Source of the DNA: Tomocerus qinae
Taxonomy: Eukaryota > Arthropoda > Collembola > Entomobryomorpha > Tomoceridae
Length of the DNA: 64,000 nt
Assembly: GCA_020055645.1 (NCBI GenBank)
Contig: CM034546.1
Coordinates: 87,048,001-87,112,000, forward strand
Direction: 5' to 3'
Position numbers and translations under genes: made by a program. Position 1 is the stretch's first letter, and each line of letters opens with the position of its first letter. Under the pieces are notes generated by a model. That model was given only the letters and a program-made list of their open reading frames with translations, was not told the origin of the DNA and searched no databases. Positions 22,427-33,732 of this stretch are shown one piece after another.

Positions 22427-23620
22427 ATTTAATAATGTACCCCAAAGCAGTGTACTCGACGTCCACCACACGAAACATGCTTTTGTCGGGTGCCTTCCTA
22501 AGTTACCCCACAAAGCGCTGGTGGAAATTATGTTTTCTTCCCGGTATCCAAAGTACCAACAAAATTCTTCCCAATTTTGTTGGAAAATTTTTCCCGGTTT
22601 TGGGGTACGGATAAAAATATGTAGAGTTGCGCTACGCCCTAAAGGTTTTTGGCATTCAGAAGGGGAAAATTGATAAGGATAAACACGAAGCGGTAAAAAA
22701 TTGCTATTTAGAAGCAAAAGTCAAAGAAAGAAGGATAAAATTGCGAGTAGCGCACAAACATTTTTGCAATTTAGAATCGAAAACTTCAGAGGAATACAGG
22801 ATAAAATTGTGCGTAGCGCAATAATTTTTCTCAGTTTAGAAGCGAAAAATTCAAAGGAAATCAAGATAAAATTGCGCGTAGAAATTTTCCCAGTTTTAGG
22901 CGCAAGGCGGTTTTGGTTCTCAGTCAGCGAAAGGGACGAAGCCATACGGTATCGGTTCTTTCTTCCCATTTTTCCCTTCCTTTTTCCCTTTTTTATTCCT
23001 ATTTCCCTTCCTTCTTCCCTTTTTTAATCCTATTTCCCTTCCTTCCTCCCTTTTTTAATCCTATTTCCCTTCCTTCTTCCCTTTTTAATCCCTTTTCCCT
23101 TCCTTCTTCCCTTTTTTAATCCTTTTTCCCTTTCTTCTTCCCTTTTTTAATCCTTTTTCCCTTCCTTCTTCCCTTTTTTAATCCTTTTTCCCTTCCTTCT
23201 TCCCTTTTTTAATCCTTTTTCCCTTCCTTCTTCCCTTTTTAATCCTTTTTCCCTTCCTTCTTCCCTTTTTCCCTTCCTTCTTCCCTTTTTTAATCCTTTT
23301 TCCCTTCCTTCTTTCCTTTTTTAATCCTTTTTCCCTTCCTTCTTCCCTTTCTTATTCTTTTCGTCCCTTCCTTTCCTTCTTCCCTTTCTTATTCTTTTCG
23401 TCCCGTCTTCGCTTCCTTCTTCCTTTCCCCCCCTTTTTTCCCTCTTTTCCTCCCTTTCTTCCTCTTTTCTTCCCTTTTTTCCTTCCCTATGCGAGCGTTT
23501 TGAAGGCGAAGCCGAAAACTTCCTGGTATCCAGGATACCGAACAATTTCCACCAGCGCGACAAAGACACTTTGCTAATAATGGACTTCGGGTAAACTGCT
23601 TTGGGGTACATTATTAAAAA
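22427..23620. mobile_element. Inverted-repeat element carrying a polypyrimidine minisatellite
   Basis: The left end TTTAATAATGTACCCCAAAGCAGT and the right end are inverted, with about 120 bp of related arms (both contain GCGCTGGTGGAAATT and a GGTATCC-type block). Between them lie three degenerate units of about 75 bp with AAAATTGCGxGTAGCGCA (22640-22890) and the pyrimidine array at 22968-23487. Confidence 0.6.
22968..23487. repeat. Polypyrimidine minisatellite, about 31-bp unit
   Basis: About 15 units of TTCCCTTCCTTCTTCCC plus TTTTTTAATCC. The plus strand is nearly all C and T for 500 bases, broken by TTAATC. Open frames read here on either strand are low-complexity artefacts. Confidence 0.9.
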
Positions 23621-24106
23621 CATTAATTATTCTATGCGCGTGCGCCAGTTTACGTTTATACATTAGTCATGATTCTTTTACTTGATCATGAAATTCCGAA
23701 TCCTACTCCTTTACAAGGGGAAGTAAAAGGTGTAGTTGCCCCAAGAGTAACTGCAAAAATTTCAAGGCGTTGTCATAAAACCAAATGCTAAACTTTATTC
23801 AAGCCAATGGTAAGCATTTGTTTGAAAAAGTAGCTAATACTGGGGTGGTCTTAACAAAACCTTTTGCTCAAGCTCTGAGCTCTGACCTTCTTGTGGTCAG
23901 AGAAACCTAGCTTTTCGGGCCTCAATTATATGGAAAGATTCAACAAAAAATTAAACAAAGACCCGTATAAAATTAGTCAAAACTGTCTAAAAAACCGCAT
24001 TGAGGACAATGTTGATTAAATTAAGAGAAGAAAAATAATATGCTTCAAAATTGACTTTTACCAACTTAATGATAAGTGATGACATTGAAATTAGTATTAT
24101 ATATTA
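23621..24106. other. Spacer, nothing recognised
   Basis: A short stretch near 23695-23750 (AATCCTACTCCTTTACAAGGGGAAGTAAAAGGTG) resembles 46150-46200, so part may be an old dispersed repeat. Confidence 0.35.
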
Positions 24107-25090
24107 ACGAGCCCGTCATTAAATCCCGGCCGTAACAACAATGTGAATAAATTCACACAAAGGAATCTAGCTTATTTTGAATGGCGGGTCGATGATAATC
24201 AGATAATTGAAAAGGATATTTTTTGTTAATGATACCAGTCTCATGTCTATTTTGACCATCAAGTTTTAGGTTTAGGCTTCAATAACTTCGGCACAACCGT
24301 ACATTAGTCATTTAGTCATAAAATATTAAGTTTGTTAGAACCAATGTAACATATTTATCCTATATATCTGGCAACAATTTAAATTTTTAATGCCTATTTT
24401 CTAATTGGACTATCAAAATCAAGTCAAAGTGAAGGAGCGTATCTCAAAACCAATGAAATGAACTGATGTATTCCAGGATCAATAGAAATGTTCAAATAAT
24501 AATCATCAATAGAAATAACCATAGGCATTGTTTTTGCCAAAATTGGTCAATATCTGTCATTTCTTTTGAAAATTATCATAGGTACGGACAGAGTGAGCGA
24601 TTCTATAAGCTCGTCAGGAAGGCTAAAATAACATCTGATATATAATGATTTCTTTTCAGAAACACTGATTATATTTAAAATCTACCTAAACACTTTAATT
24701 TATTCTAAAACATTCAAATTTAATTTAATTCCTAATATATGAATTTCTATATATCATATTAACTAATATATGTTTCTCCAATTTCTTCGGAGTACTCGAA
24801 TTTATTCAGAGGTACTCGAATTTCTTCGGAGGTACTCGAATTTATTCGGAGGTAATCGAATTTCTTCGGAGGTACTCGAATTTATTCGGAGGTAATCGAA
24901 TTTGTTCGGAGGTACTCGAATTTATTCGGAGGTACTCGACTTGAATTTATTCGGAGGTAGTCGAATTTATTCGGAGGTAGTCGAATTTATTCGGAGGTAG
25001 TCGAATTTATTCGGAGGTACTCGAATTTATAAGGAGTAACTCGAATTTATTAGGAGGAACTCGAATTTATTAGGAGGAATTTGAATGGGG
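24107..25090 (+). mobile_element. Helentron/DINE-like element with 20-bp minisatellite
   Basis: Head ACGAGCCCGTCATTAAATCC, palindrome TGTGAATAAATTCACA, then AAGGAATCTAGCTTATTTTG and TCTATTTTGACC. These appear in the same order as in the minus-strand copy ending at 16718. The tail is a 20-bp tandem array. There is no coding region. The far boundary is uncertain. Confidence 0.55.
24781..25090. repeat. 20-bp minisatellite, about 15 units
   Basis: Unit TCGGAGGTACTCGAATTTAT with C/A/G changes at the GGTAxTCG position, read in the opposite sense to the array at 16427-16579. The complement contains AATAAATTCGAG. Confidence 0.9.
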
Positions 25091-25810
25091 CTCCGACAAT
25101 AGTCAGGTGTTGATTGTATTCATATTAGACGAAATATGATTGGGTTTTCGATGGTCAATAGCATCGGAGGTCTCATAGCACCTTAGGCTCCGCCGAACTT
25201 TTGGCACCTTCTAATTTGTTTATAATTTCAGCTTAGGCTCCGCCGAACTTTTGGTTCCGACTGAGTGAGCGGAGTGGAAGGAAGCGTAACAGTGAGTCAT
25301 CGGGTTACACATACGTATGTGACTTTCAAATAGTAATAGTATAATAGATAATTAAGCTAAATTTAAATCTCCCGATTAGGAATCATATTAGAATATCGAG
25401 AGTTTTATTTGTGACACCTGAGAGAGAACAGTCGGTCTAATACTTGTATTTTTCTAGAGCTGATCAGCGCTGTCACGTTAATAAAGCAATCAAATCAAAT
25501 CAAGTGGAAACTAGAGGTAAAAGTTATTGTTTTAGTTTTTAATCAATCCGAGACTACCTTTTCCTTAAAGAACTTGAAGTAAAAGCATTGCCTTAACTTT
25601 ATTCAAATGGCCCAATTTCGAAATCGAGTCACGCATGCTGGGGGCTACTAGTAGAATATATGATTGATGATTAAATAGGGCAGTTAAGATTAAGATAGTT
25701 TTATATGACTTTAAAGTAGTTAGGAGTAGAGGGATACCTACTAAGACTACAACTAGTATCAGTACACATTTTCCTATTTAGGAATACAGATATAACCAAG
25801 ATGCCTCCAT
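25091..25810. other. Spacer, two short repeats
   Basis: TTAGGCTCCGCCGAACTTTTGG occurs twice (about 25183 and 25232). GAACTTGAAGTAAAAGCATTGCC near 25569 recurs at about 40289. No gene was seen. Confidence 0.4.
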
Positions 25811-25812
25811 TA

Positions 25813-26004
25813 CAAGGTGAAGACATAGAGGGATATTCCCGGAGTTTGCACCCAATTCGAATTCTACTTACTGGAACAGAGAAGTATGCATCCAAGCCGA
25901 AAGTAACCATGGTTATTTGGTTTGGGTGCCTACCTCTCTGTGGTAGTCAGTAGAATACGAATTGGGTGCAAAAATCCGGGAAACCCCCTCTATGTCTTCA
26001 CCTT
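25813..26004. mobile_element. 192-bp TA-flanked MITE
   Basis: Ends CAAGGTGAAGACATAGAGGG and its complement, with TA outside at 25811-25812 and 26005-26006. Arms continue through CCCGG and TTGCACCCAATTCG to about 55 bases. The TTGCACCCAA block also occurs in the 53741-54006 family. Confidence 0.65.
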
Positions 26005-26069
26005 GTATTCGAGTTGATATTAAACAAATGCGTTACTATAGAGTGACAAATTCGAGGCATCTTGGATAT

Positions 26070-26952
26070 TATTGTCATCGTGAAGTAACATCGTTTGTAC
26101 AGAAAAGATACGAATCATATCCCTTCTATACTAACCAAGTTTCCATAGGGTTAGATTTGTCGCCCGTCCGGTGTGTGTTAAAATGGGTTTTAACGTGTGA
26201 AAGCTATGTCACGCCTTACTGCCCTGTACGAAAGTCATTTTGGATATGATCGCTATAGGCTGTTTCCAGTTTCGGGGCAGGAATGTGAAAAACATTTAAA
26301 ATTGGGCAATGGTTATTTTCAGTATGCACTGTGTACAACCTTAATTTTGTAATTATCAATTTTTGAAACCTAACTCATTACAAATTAATGATAAAAACAT
26401 GAAGCTACGGATGATGGATAGTTGCGTTGTTAGAAGAAATCAATGAAATATTTACATTTTACGTATTTAAATGAGAATACAGATATAGTACTGCACTTTG
26501 CAATAGTTGTGGAGGTCATTTTTGCGTCTCATTGGATTTTGTAGCCAGTAAGTCCAGGAAATAAATAGCAAAGACAGGGGACGAAAGCGCGGTGAGAAGG
26601 CAGAGTTAAATTGCAATAAGATACCCGCATATTTAGAATTGATCCACATATTACGTAATCAAAAAATTTATCGGTTTTTAGAAACACCGTTTCCCTCAGT
26701 CATCCCTAATCATTGCCCAATTTTAAATGTTTTTCACATTCCTGCCCCGAAACTGGAAACAGCCTAGCGATCATATCCAAAATGACTTTCGTACAGGGCA
26801 GTATCAGGTGTGACATAGTTTTCACACGTTAAAACCCATTTTAACACACACCGGACGGGCGACAAATCTAACCCTATGGAAACTTGGTTAGTATAAAAGG
26901 GATACGATTCGTAACTTTTCTGTACAAACGATGTTAGTTCACGATGACAATA
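26070..26952. mobile_element. Long-inverted-repeat element A, copy 1 (0.88 kb)
   Basis: Arms begin TATTGTCATCGTGAA and pass through ACATCGTTTGTACAGAAAAG, GGGTTAGATTTG, CACACACCGGACGGGCGAC and CCTGCCCCGAAACTGGAAAC, about 260 bp on each side. The centre (CTAATTCATTACAAATTAATGATAAAAACATG..) is non-coding. Related copies are at 32301-36983 and 54033-55913. The family is not one I can name and no transposase was found in it. Confidence 0.65.
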
Positions 26953-27434
26953 CAATAAATGCAATTTTTGACTAATTTTATACTAATTAATAATATTTGA
27001 AACTGTATAACCTATAAAGTGCCAAATAAATCCATTATAATATGTTACACATCTGACATCAAAATCGTAGCGTATGTGCTTCCTATATTATTGTACAGAT
27101 TGTACTTAATGTGTTTTCAATTCTACAGCTTGGTTGAAAAACTAGAAATGGCACATTACTTGGCGGGAAAATAAATGAAAAAGCATCCATGGGTAAAACT
27201 AAATAGATTACTATACGATTATTTTTATGTTCTAAAATTTCCATATCAAACTGACAGAATTTACAATTTTGCTTTTATTGTCAATATTAGATGTTAATTC
27301 TTAAAATATTTAAAATCACAATTTTGCTTCCAATGTTCATAATCCAAGTTTATTCTAAACTTTTTCCCGCAATACAATATATCCTGTAGAAGTTTTAACA
27401 TAATTGTTACAGGTACTTTAGTTTGAGATTTAAT
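26953..27434. other. Spacer, nothing recognised
   Basis: AT-rich, no gene, array or inverted repeat noticed. Confidence 0.4.
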
Positions 27435-28132
27435 TCTGCCGATGCGGCCATTTCCGTCGATTACCGATGAATCGGTATCGGCCTAGGCCGATTCTTTGGC
27501 CGATGCGACCCAGGTCTAAAAAGGGATCCATACACAGTGAAATTACAAATATTTTTTTTTTATTTTTGATTTTGTGAAATAAATCTTACCATAACCATGT
27601 TGTAATAAAGATTTTATTTTATATTTTAGCATAAGTAGTTGTTAGTTGACTTTGCATACACAAAGTAAATGAAATTGCAAAACGCGCATAAAACATGATA
27701 AACTCCGCTTTACTATATTATTTAAAACTTCAAACTTCTACCCCTATCTAAAGATGCCATGTTGTTTCAATTAACTATCTGTATAGCCCACTGAAGCAAA
27801 ACAACTATACTTCGCTGCTTTTCGTATAAAAGATAATTTTGAAGTTTGTTTGACTTATTTCTGGCTTTTAAATTTATAGTCAAGTGTTAGCTACTCAAAG
27901 TGATTGATGCCTACTCGCTACTGTCTGTATTTTAAAATAGAATTTAATTTTTCTGGGCATCAAGTTTCGTCACATCGGCCGATGCATCGGCCTTTGCATC
28001 GGTATCGGCAAATGAAAAGGGTCGATGCATCGGGAACGCCGATGCGGCAAAATCTCCGCATCGGGAACGCCGATGCGGCAAAATCTCCGCATCGGGAACG
28101 CCGATGCGGCAAAATCTCCGCATCGGGGCAAC
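27435..28132. repeat. CGATGCATCGG-rich repeat, probable hAT-like derivative
   Basis: Both ends are dense in CCGATGC / GCATCGG words. The right side has three exact 31-bp tandem units starting CGGGAACGCCGATGCGGC (28031-28123) and ends CGGGGCAACACTA, whose complement TAGTGTTGCCCCG resembles hAT termini. The left boundary and target duplication are unclear. Confidence 0.4.
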
Positions 28133-28733
28133 ACTAATTGGATTTTAGTTAATACCAATCGTTATAGACTAAAGCTTATAATCATAAAGAAGTTTTTCAA
28201 TTAATGGACACTGAAATGCAAATATTAATTAGAAATATTAGTAAATGAAATTACAAAAAGCACAGGTACACAATTTTCTAAGAGGATAAGGTGTATGGAA
28301 CAGTGACAGATCCTATTTAATCTCTGAATTTGTACGCAGAAAGTCTATCATTTCACATTTAGGTATATATAACAATGTAGTAAAGCGTACGTACGTATAC
28401 GTACACATAAATATCCCATAAAATATTTAAAACATACATTGAAGGCGTTGTTGTGTATAAAATATGTTTGCTTGCATACATTATACGTGGCATATATATA
28501 AGTTCAAATAAATTAAATCTAAGCTTTATACAGACACAAAGAACCATCTTCAAAGTTTTACATGGGAGGTTCAGACGTCAAAATTCAAAACATTATCACT
28601 AATTTATCATATTATAACATAAAGGTCAATGGACATAACTTGAAACTTAAAACAGGCCACACAATGTTAAGGAAGTTATTGTCCATATCAAAGTGATTTG
28701 AATGTTTCCAGGGCTCCGCCCTCAGGGACAAAG
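28133..28733. other. Spacer, nothing recognised
   Basis: AT-rich; a GTACGTACGTATACGTAC palindromic run near 28386 is the only structure noticed. Confidence 0.4.
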
Positions 28734-28849
28734 TGACGACATGCTCCAGAAAACTGGTTTCCCCCAACCAGTTCTCCGAATCGAAATTGGGGGTAAAGTA
28801 CCTGGAAAGAAGTGGTTGGGGGAAACCAGTTTTCTGGAGCATGTCGTCA
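28734..28849. repeat. Perfect 37-bp inverted repeat with 42-base loop
   Basis: TGACGACATGCTCC..AACCA (28734-28770) and its exact complement (28813-28849). The hairpin would be fully paired over 37 bp. Both arms sit in a GC-richer island of about 180 bp. It could be a young MITE or a hairpin transcript; no target duplication was recognised. Confidence 0.7.
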
Positions 28850-29119
28850 CCTTGCTAATGAGAGGCGTAGCCATGGGACCAATCAAGGCATCTTGGTCCA
28901 TATAATATTACGATGTCATCAATGATTAAATTCAAAATTCAAAATATCGATCCCTACTTATTTTAGTAAAACAATCCCTTTAAAACGTTTATTTTACCGT
29001 ATATAAAATGTTTTTGGCCTGTGAATTTATATATTCAAAGCATTTTAGTAAAGTGGCGGTTGTGTGTTTAAGTCACTGTCCAATAATGAATAGTTTTTTT
29101 GTTATAATGTTGAGAAGAT

Positions 29120-29445
29120 GCTAGGCATACAGAAAATATATTTTGATCTTCCCTTTTCGGGCAGGTGGAAAGTAGACTGACCGCTAACCAGGTAAGTGCG
29201 GCCAAAAATTAATGATTGCCCGCTAACTAGGATGTTTTTTACGCACGAAAATATTGAAGCGAATAAAATTTTTTCAGCTCTTGTGTCCGCATTTGATTAT
29301 ATAAACTCTGTTCAGGGTGACAGCGCATCAGGCTGCCAACCAGTTTTTATAAAATTACTGCCCTCCGGACTCCGGACAAGTAGCACTAAATTCTAACGAG
29401 GTTAGCGGGAAAATAGATTTTCTGTATGCTTGGCCTTAGAATTCG
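29120..29445. mobile_element. About 320-bp MITE remnant
   Basis: GGCATACAGAAAATATATTTT on the left and AAATAGATTTTCTGTATGC on the right are inverted. CCGCTAAC / GTTAGCGG motifs repeat inside. No target duplication was recognised. Confidence 0.5.
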
Positions 29446-30109
29446 TACCAGAAAATCGTCAAACATCTAATGCTGTTCAAACTTTTAGAATTTGTGACAG
29501 AACTATCGTTTAAAATTGGCCAAACGTTAAATAAGGGACAGCCCACTAAGTTAAGTCCCAAAATTTATTTTGCCCCCAAAAAAAGCAATTCAAAATTGTT
29601 AACTTTCATATTTTCTACACCAGAAGTGCTAGTATTTATCTAGTGATTTCCCCCATCACGTCTGATATTTCGAAATATTTTTCAAACTTTCTCCAGTGTT
29701 TTTATGATTTTGCCCCATATAATGCGAAACTGTTGAATGTGTTGAATAGGTGTTGATTTAATTCACCCCCTTTTTGTTTACACTAAAATGTCAACAGAGC
29801 CAAAAAAATCAAACCTTTTTGTCAACACCACTTTCTTTTTTGTCAACAGCAATTTCCCTTTTTGTCGGTAGTCAAATAAGTAGTATGAGGTATTAATCAA
29901 ATAAGCACTTGGCATGTTACAAATACTTAGTAGAATAAGCAGATGAGATATTAAGAAGACAGTAAAAATTAACTCAAATAAGCATCTAGACATAAAAAAG
30001 TAAAATTAAGCCAAAAATTGATTTTATAATCTGCTAAAAACTTCACTTTTTTCATGGATAATCGCTGTACGTTACCGTAACACCAAGGATAATAGAAGTA
30101 CATATATTA
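29446..30109. other. Spacer, nothing recognised
   Basis: AT-rich, with TTTTTGTCAACA repeated near 29775-29850; no gene seen. Confidence 0.4.
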
Positions 30110-30365
30110 GAGTTTTTCACTTATTCGTTACAGGCTTATACAACGTGAATAGAAATCATGGCAACCCTTTTACCCTTTCCCCATACAACGTGAAGACAAT
30201 AGAACATTTTGCCCTCTTTCTGCAGCCAGTTTGAAATCATTAGGACATCATCTAAGGGGAAAACTGGGTGCAGTTAGACTAGTCTTTGGTACACTGCAAA
30301 TTCTCCAAGATTGAACTGAGGAAGTTAATTTAACACTGCGAATAATATTAATATTATTGAGTAGA

Positions 30366-30575
30366 ATGGCAAGTTGTGTGATCAGTTTCTGTCTGAACAA
30401 TCAGCGGAACATCAATTACAATGGCAAACCGCATGTCACCTTCCACAGGTTCCCTAAAAATGAAGAATGGATATCTATTTGCAAAATTACAAATAAGGAA
30501 CCTCGTTACTTGTGTAATGCTAAATGCTCGGAGCATTTTCTTCCAAAGGACTTTCAAGCTAATGGACGTACTATG
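30366..30575 (+). pseudogene. THAP zinc-finger exon, left arm copy
   Basis: MASCVISFCLNNQ, then HVTFHRFPKNEEWISIC, then CNAKCSEHFLPKDF. This gives a C-x4-C...C-x2-H THAP module, the sequence-specific DNA-binding fold of P-element transposases. After residue DF the frame continues into unrelated sequence, so no transposase body follows. The right-arm copy is identical over the module. Confidence 0.7.
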
Positions 30576-31477
30576 ACTAAAATCAATATCCTCATTGCAT
30601 TGGCTGAATTTAGGCAGTGGTATCTCATTTCCTCCGTTTCCTCCAAAATGCCACATTACCTATTATTATATTTATTGCCTCCCGTAACTATTTTTGCCTC
30701 TTTTCTGGCCCAATCTAATAAAAAATAAACATAAATAACAAGTAACATTTTTATTACGTTAGGTCAGCAAAGAGGCAAACATAGTGACGGGGTAAAGAAT
30801 GTTAAGGTATTTTATTAAGTTTGGAGGAAACAGATAATACGTTATGTGGCACCTTGGAGGAAACGGGATTTGAGGAAACGGAGGAATTGAAATCCTGCTG
30901 CTTAAATTCAATCATTCTGATTTCCCGAACACTCAACGGTTCCTTTAAATATGAAAAGTGGCCACCTAAATACAAAGTAAACATTTTTTAAGAACAACCA
31001 ACCACTAAAATATTAGGACAATATTAACCATGATGAAAGACAATTAAAATATAAGGAAATGCCACCGACATACCCATTTTGAAACAGCAGGTCAGATCAT
31101 TCGGATTTATTTGGCATGTGAGGAAGTCAAGTTGATTACTTGCTTTCGTATTTGAATCTCACGCTTCCAAGCGTACAATTTCATGAATTTCGTTCACGAC
31201 GACCCCCTTGATTAGGGGAGGGGACGTTCAGATATTGTCCCGGATTTAAGAGATACGAAGCACGGAATCTACGGTTCCATTAAGAATACTGTTTCCGGAG
31301 GTCTAAGGATAATTAACTCGGCTGGATTTAGGCAGCGGGATCTCGTTGCCTCAAGTTTCAAATAGACTACCTTGAATTTTGAAATGACAAAGGCAGAAAT
31401 GGCTATTAAATCTATTCTAATTTTTATTTCAAAGCTAACTCGGAATTTTTTGTGTTGGAGTAGGTTTGCTTCGTTAA

Positions 31478-31682
31478 ATTCATAGTACGTCCATAAGTCC
31501 TTTGGAAGAAAATGCTCCGAGCATTTAGCATTACACAAGTAACGAGGTTCCTTATTTGTAATTTTGCAAATAGATATCCATTCTTCATTTTTAGGGAACC
31601 TGTGGAAGGTGACATGCGGTTTGCCATTGTAATTGATGTTCCGCTGATTGTTCAGACAGAAACTGATCACACAACTTGCCAT
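31478..31682 (-). pseudogene. THAP zinc-finger exon, right arm copy
   Basis: Inverted duplicate of the THAP module at 30366-30575 with the same C-x4-C and C-x2-H ligands. It continues as KDLWTYYEFNEANLL with no catalytic domain. Near-identity of the arms implies recent duplication or conversion. Confidence 0.7.
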
Positions 31683-32438
31683 TCTACTCAATAATATTAA
31701 TATTATTCGCAGTGTTAAATTAACTTCCTCAGTTCAATCTTGGAGAATTTGCAGTGTACCAAAGACTAGTCTAACTGCACCCAGTTTTCCCCTTAGATGA
31801 TGTCCTAAATATTTCAAACTGGCTGCAGAAAGAGGGCAAAATGTTCTATTGTCTTCACGTTGTATGGGGAAAGGGTAAAAGGGTTGCCATGATTTCTATT
31901 CACGTTGGGCTTATAGCTACTGGCCTTACATCTCCCAAAATCTAAATAAACACATATAAGGCGGGCAATAAATGAGCGCTTCTTTTTTGCAAGTCTTATC
32001 TTACAGTTACTATTAATAATAAGATAAAAACTGCCTTCCAAAACATGTGAAAGAAGTATGAATTTTGAATTTACGCTCTCATTTGGTCAATAAGTCAACC
32101 TAAATGTTGCGTTTTCTTGTAGATGTAAGTCAAGTAAGCCGAAAAACATGCCTTTCGGCGTGGTTTCGGTTTACTTGATTTTGACATTGGAAAAGGCCGG
32201 GAGCTTACATCATAAACGTTACTCGGCTTACAAGAGAAGTAAGCTCAGTAACATGTAACCCGATGTAACCTATGTAACGAATAAGTGAAAAACCCTATTA
32301 TATTGTTCTCGTGAGCAAACATCGTCTGTACAGAAAAGATACGAACCCTATCCCTTCAATACTAAAATCAGTTTCCATAGGGTTAGATTTGTGGCCCGTC
32401 CTGTGTGTGTTAAAATGGGTTTTAACCTGTGAAAGCTA

Positions 32439-32869
32439 CTGTTTGAATCACCCAACGTCAGTCCTCTCTACATAAAAGTCTACATTGAAAGGGAAACTGG
32501 TACTAATAAAATAGATGATTCATAGTTCATGGCATAAAATTTATATTGTAATATACCTGCATAAGGCGTGCATGTAAATAGCTCGATATATACATTTCTC
32601 ACTCTCATCGCTCAATATCATATTACAGAATGAATGTCTACTTGAAATGAAAACTATTAGGCAATAAAATAGATGATTCATGATATGACTGAATTGTAGC
32701 TTGTAACAATTCAAAACTTGCTAAAATGTCCCCATTTGGGTAATCTATAGAATTTTCGTCCTAGAAATAGCCAATCAGAAGGCTGGATTTCAAAAAATTT
32801 CAGCCAATCAGAAGGCTTATCGCCATACCACAGGGCAACCAGAGGTCTGACGATGGCTGATTCTAACAG
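32439..32869. mobile_element. 431-bp TA-flanked MITE nested in element A
   Basis: Ends CTGTTTGAATCACCC and CTGTTAGAATCAGCC (complement), flanked by TA at 32437-32438 and 32870-32871. Element A reads GTGAAAGCTATGTCACGCC at 54140 but here GTGAAAGCTA-insert-TATGTCACG. That proves insertion with TA duplication, as in Tc1/mariner-type elements. Confidence 0.85.
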
Positions 32870-33732
32870 TATGTCACGCCCTACTGCCCTGTACGAAAGT
32901 CATTTGGATATGATCGCTAGGCTGTTTCCAGTTTCGGGGCAGGAATGTGAAAAACATAAAATTGGGCAATGGTTATTTTCAGTCTGCACTCTGTACATGT
33001 TCAAACCAATTACCTTTTTATTAACCTTAATTGTAATTATCAATTATTGAAACGTAACTTATTACAAATTAATGATAAAAACATGAAGCTATGGATGATG
33101 GATAGTTGTTGTTAGAAGAAATCAATGAAATATTTACATTTTACGTATTTAAATGAGAATAAAGATATAGCACTGCACTTTGAAATAGTTGTGGAGGTCA
33201 TTGTTGCGTCTCATTGGATGTTGTAGCCAGTAAGTCCAGGAAATAAATAGCAAAGATAGGGGACGAAAGCGGTGAGAAGGCCGAGTTAAATTGTAATAAG
33301 GTACCCACATATTTAGAGTTGATCCACATATGCAAGCACGTATGCAGAACTGAGTTTCGGAGGGGGCTAGATTTCCAATAGATATTTTAAGTATATATAT
33401 TCGCGCTCGTATTATATAGCGCGAAAATTTTTGGCATTTTTTGAAGGAAATGAGTCAAAAATGGCAAATAATCGCGCGGAGCGCGAAAGTTTTTGCTATT
33501 TTGAGAAAAAAATTCCCTTTTTCTTGGATTTCGGGGGGGGGGGAGGCTTCAGCCCGTAAAGCCCATCCCTAAATACGTCCTTGCACATATTATGTGTGCC
33601 AACGGGAATAAACCATAACACTCGTGTAGTAAGAGTTCTGAAAAGTAGTAAGCCTCCTCGTAGTAACCATACCCGAAGTCCACTACGACAAGCACCCAAC
33701 ACCAATAACTGTGTCACACTGCAGCAATGTAA

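Larger units (their letters stand above)
30110..32295. mobile_element. THAP-bearing foldback element, TA-flanked
   Basis: Outer ends GAGTTTTTCACTTATTCG and its complement (CGAATAAGTGAAAAACCC) have TA outside (30108-30109, 32296-32297). Inside, a second pair of arms of about 430 bp (about 30140-30575 and 31478-31906) is nearly identical and inverted. Each arm contains the same THAP-domain exon. The middle and the 31907-32270 segment are non-coding. It may be a P-superfamily deletion derivative caught inside a TA-type element, or one composite element. Confidence 0.6.

Noticed and set aside
22913-23623. Open frames across the polypyrimidine tract
   Set aside because: Low-complexity translation of tandem repeats with no domain and no splice context.
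26764-26964. Recurring 60-100 residue frames (26467, 34563, 54426, 55305 and others)
   Set aside because: All are the same element A arm read in copies of both orientations; the frames do not extend or splice to a protein.
30357-30728. 123-residue THAP protein as an intact gene
   Set aside because: Only the first 65 or so residues are THAP; the rest differs between the two arms and no later domain follows.
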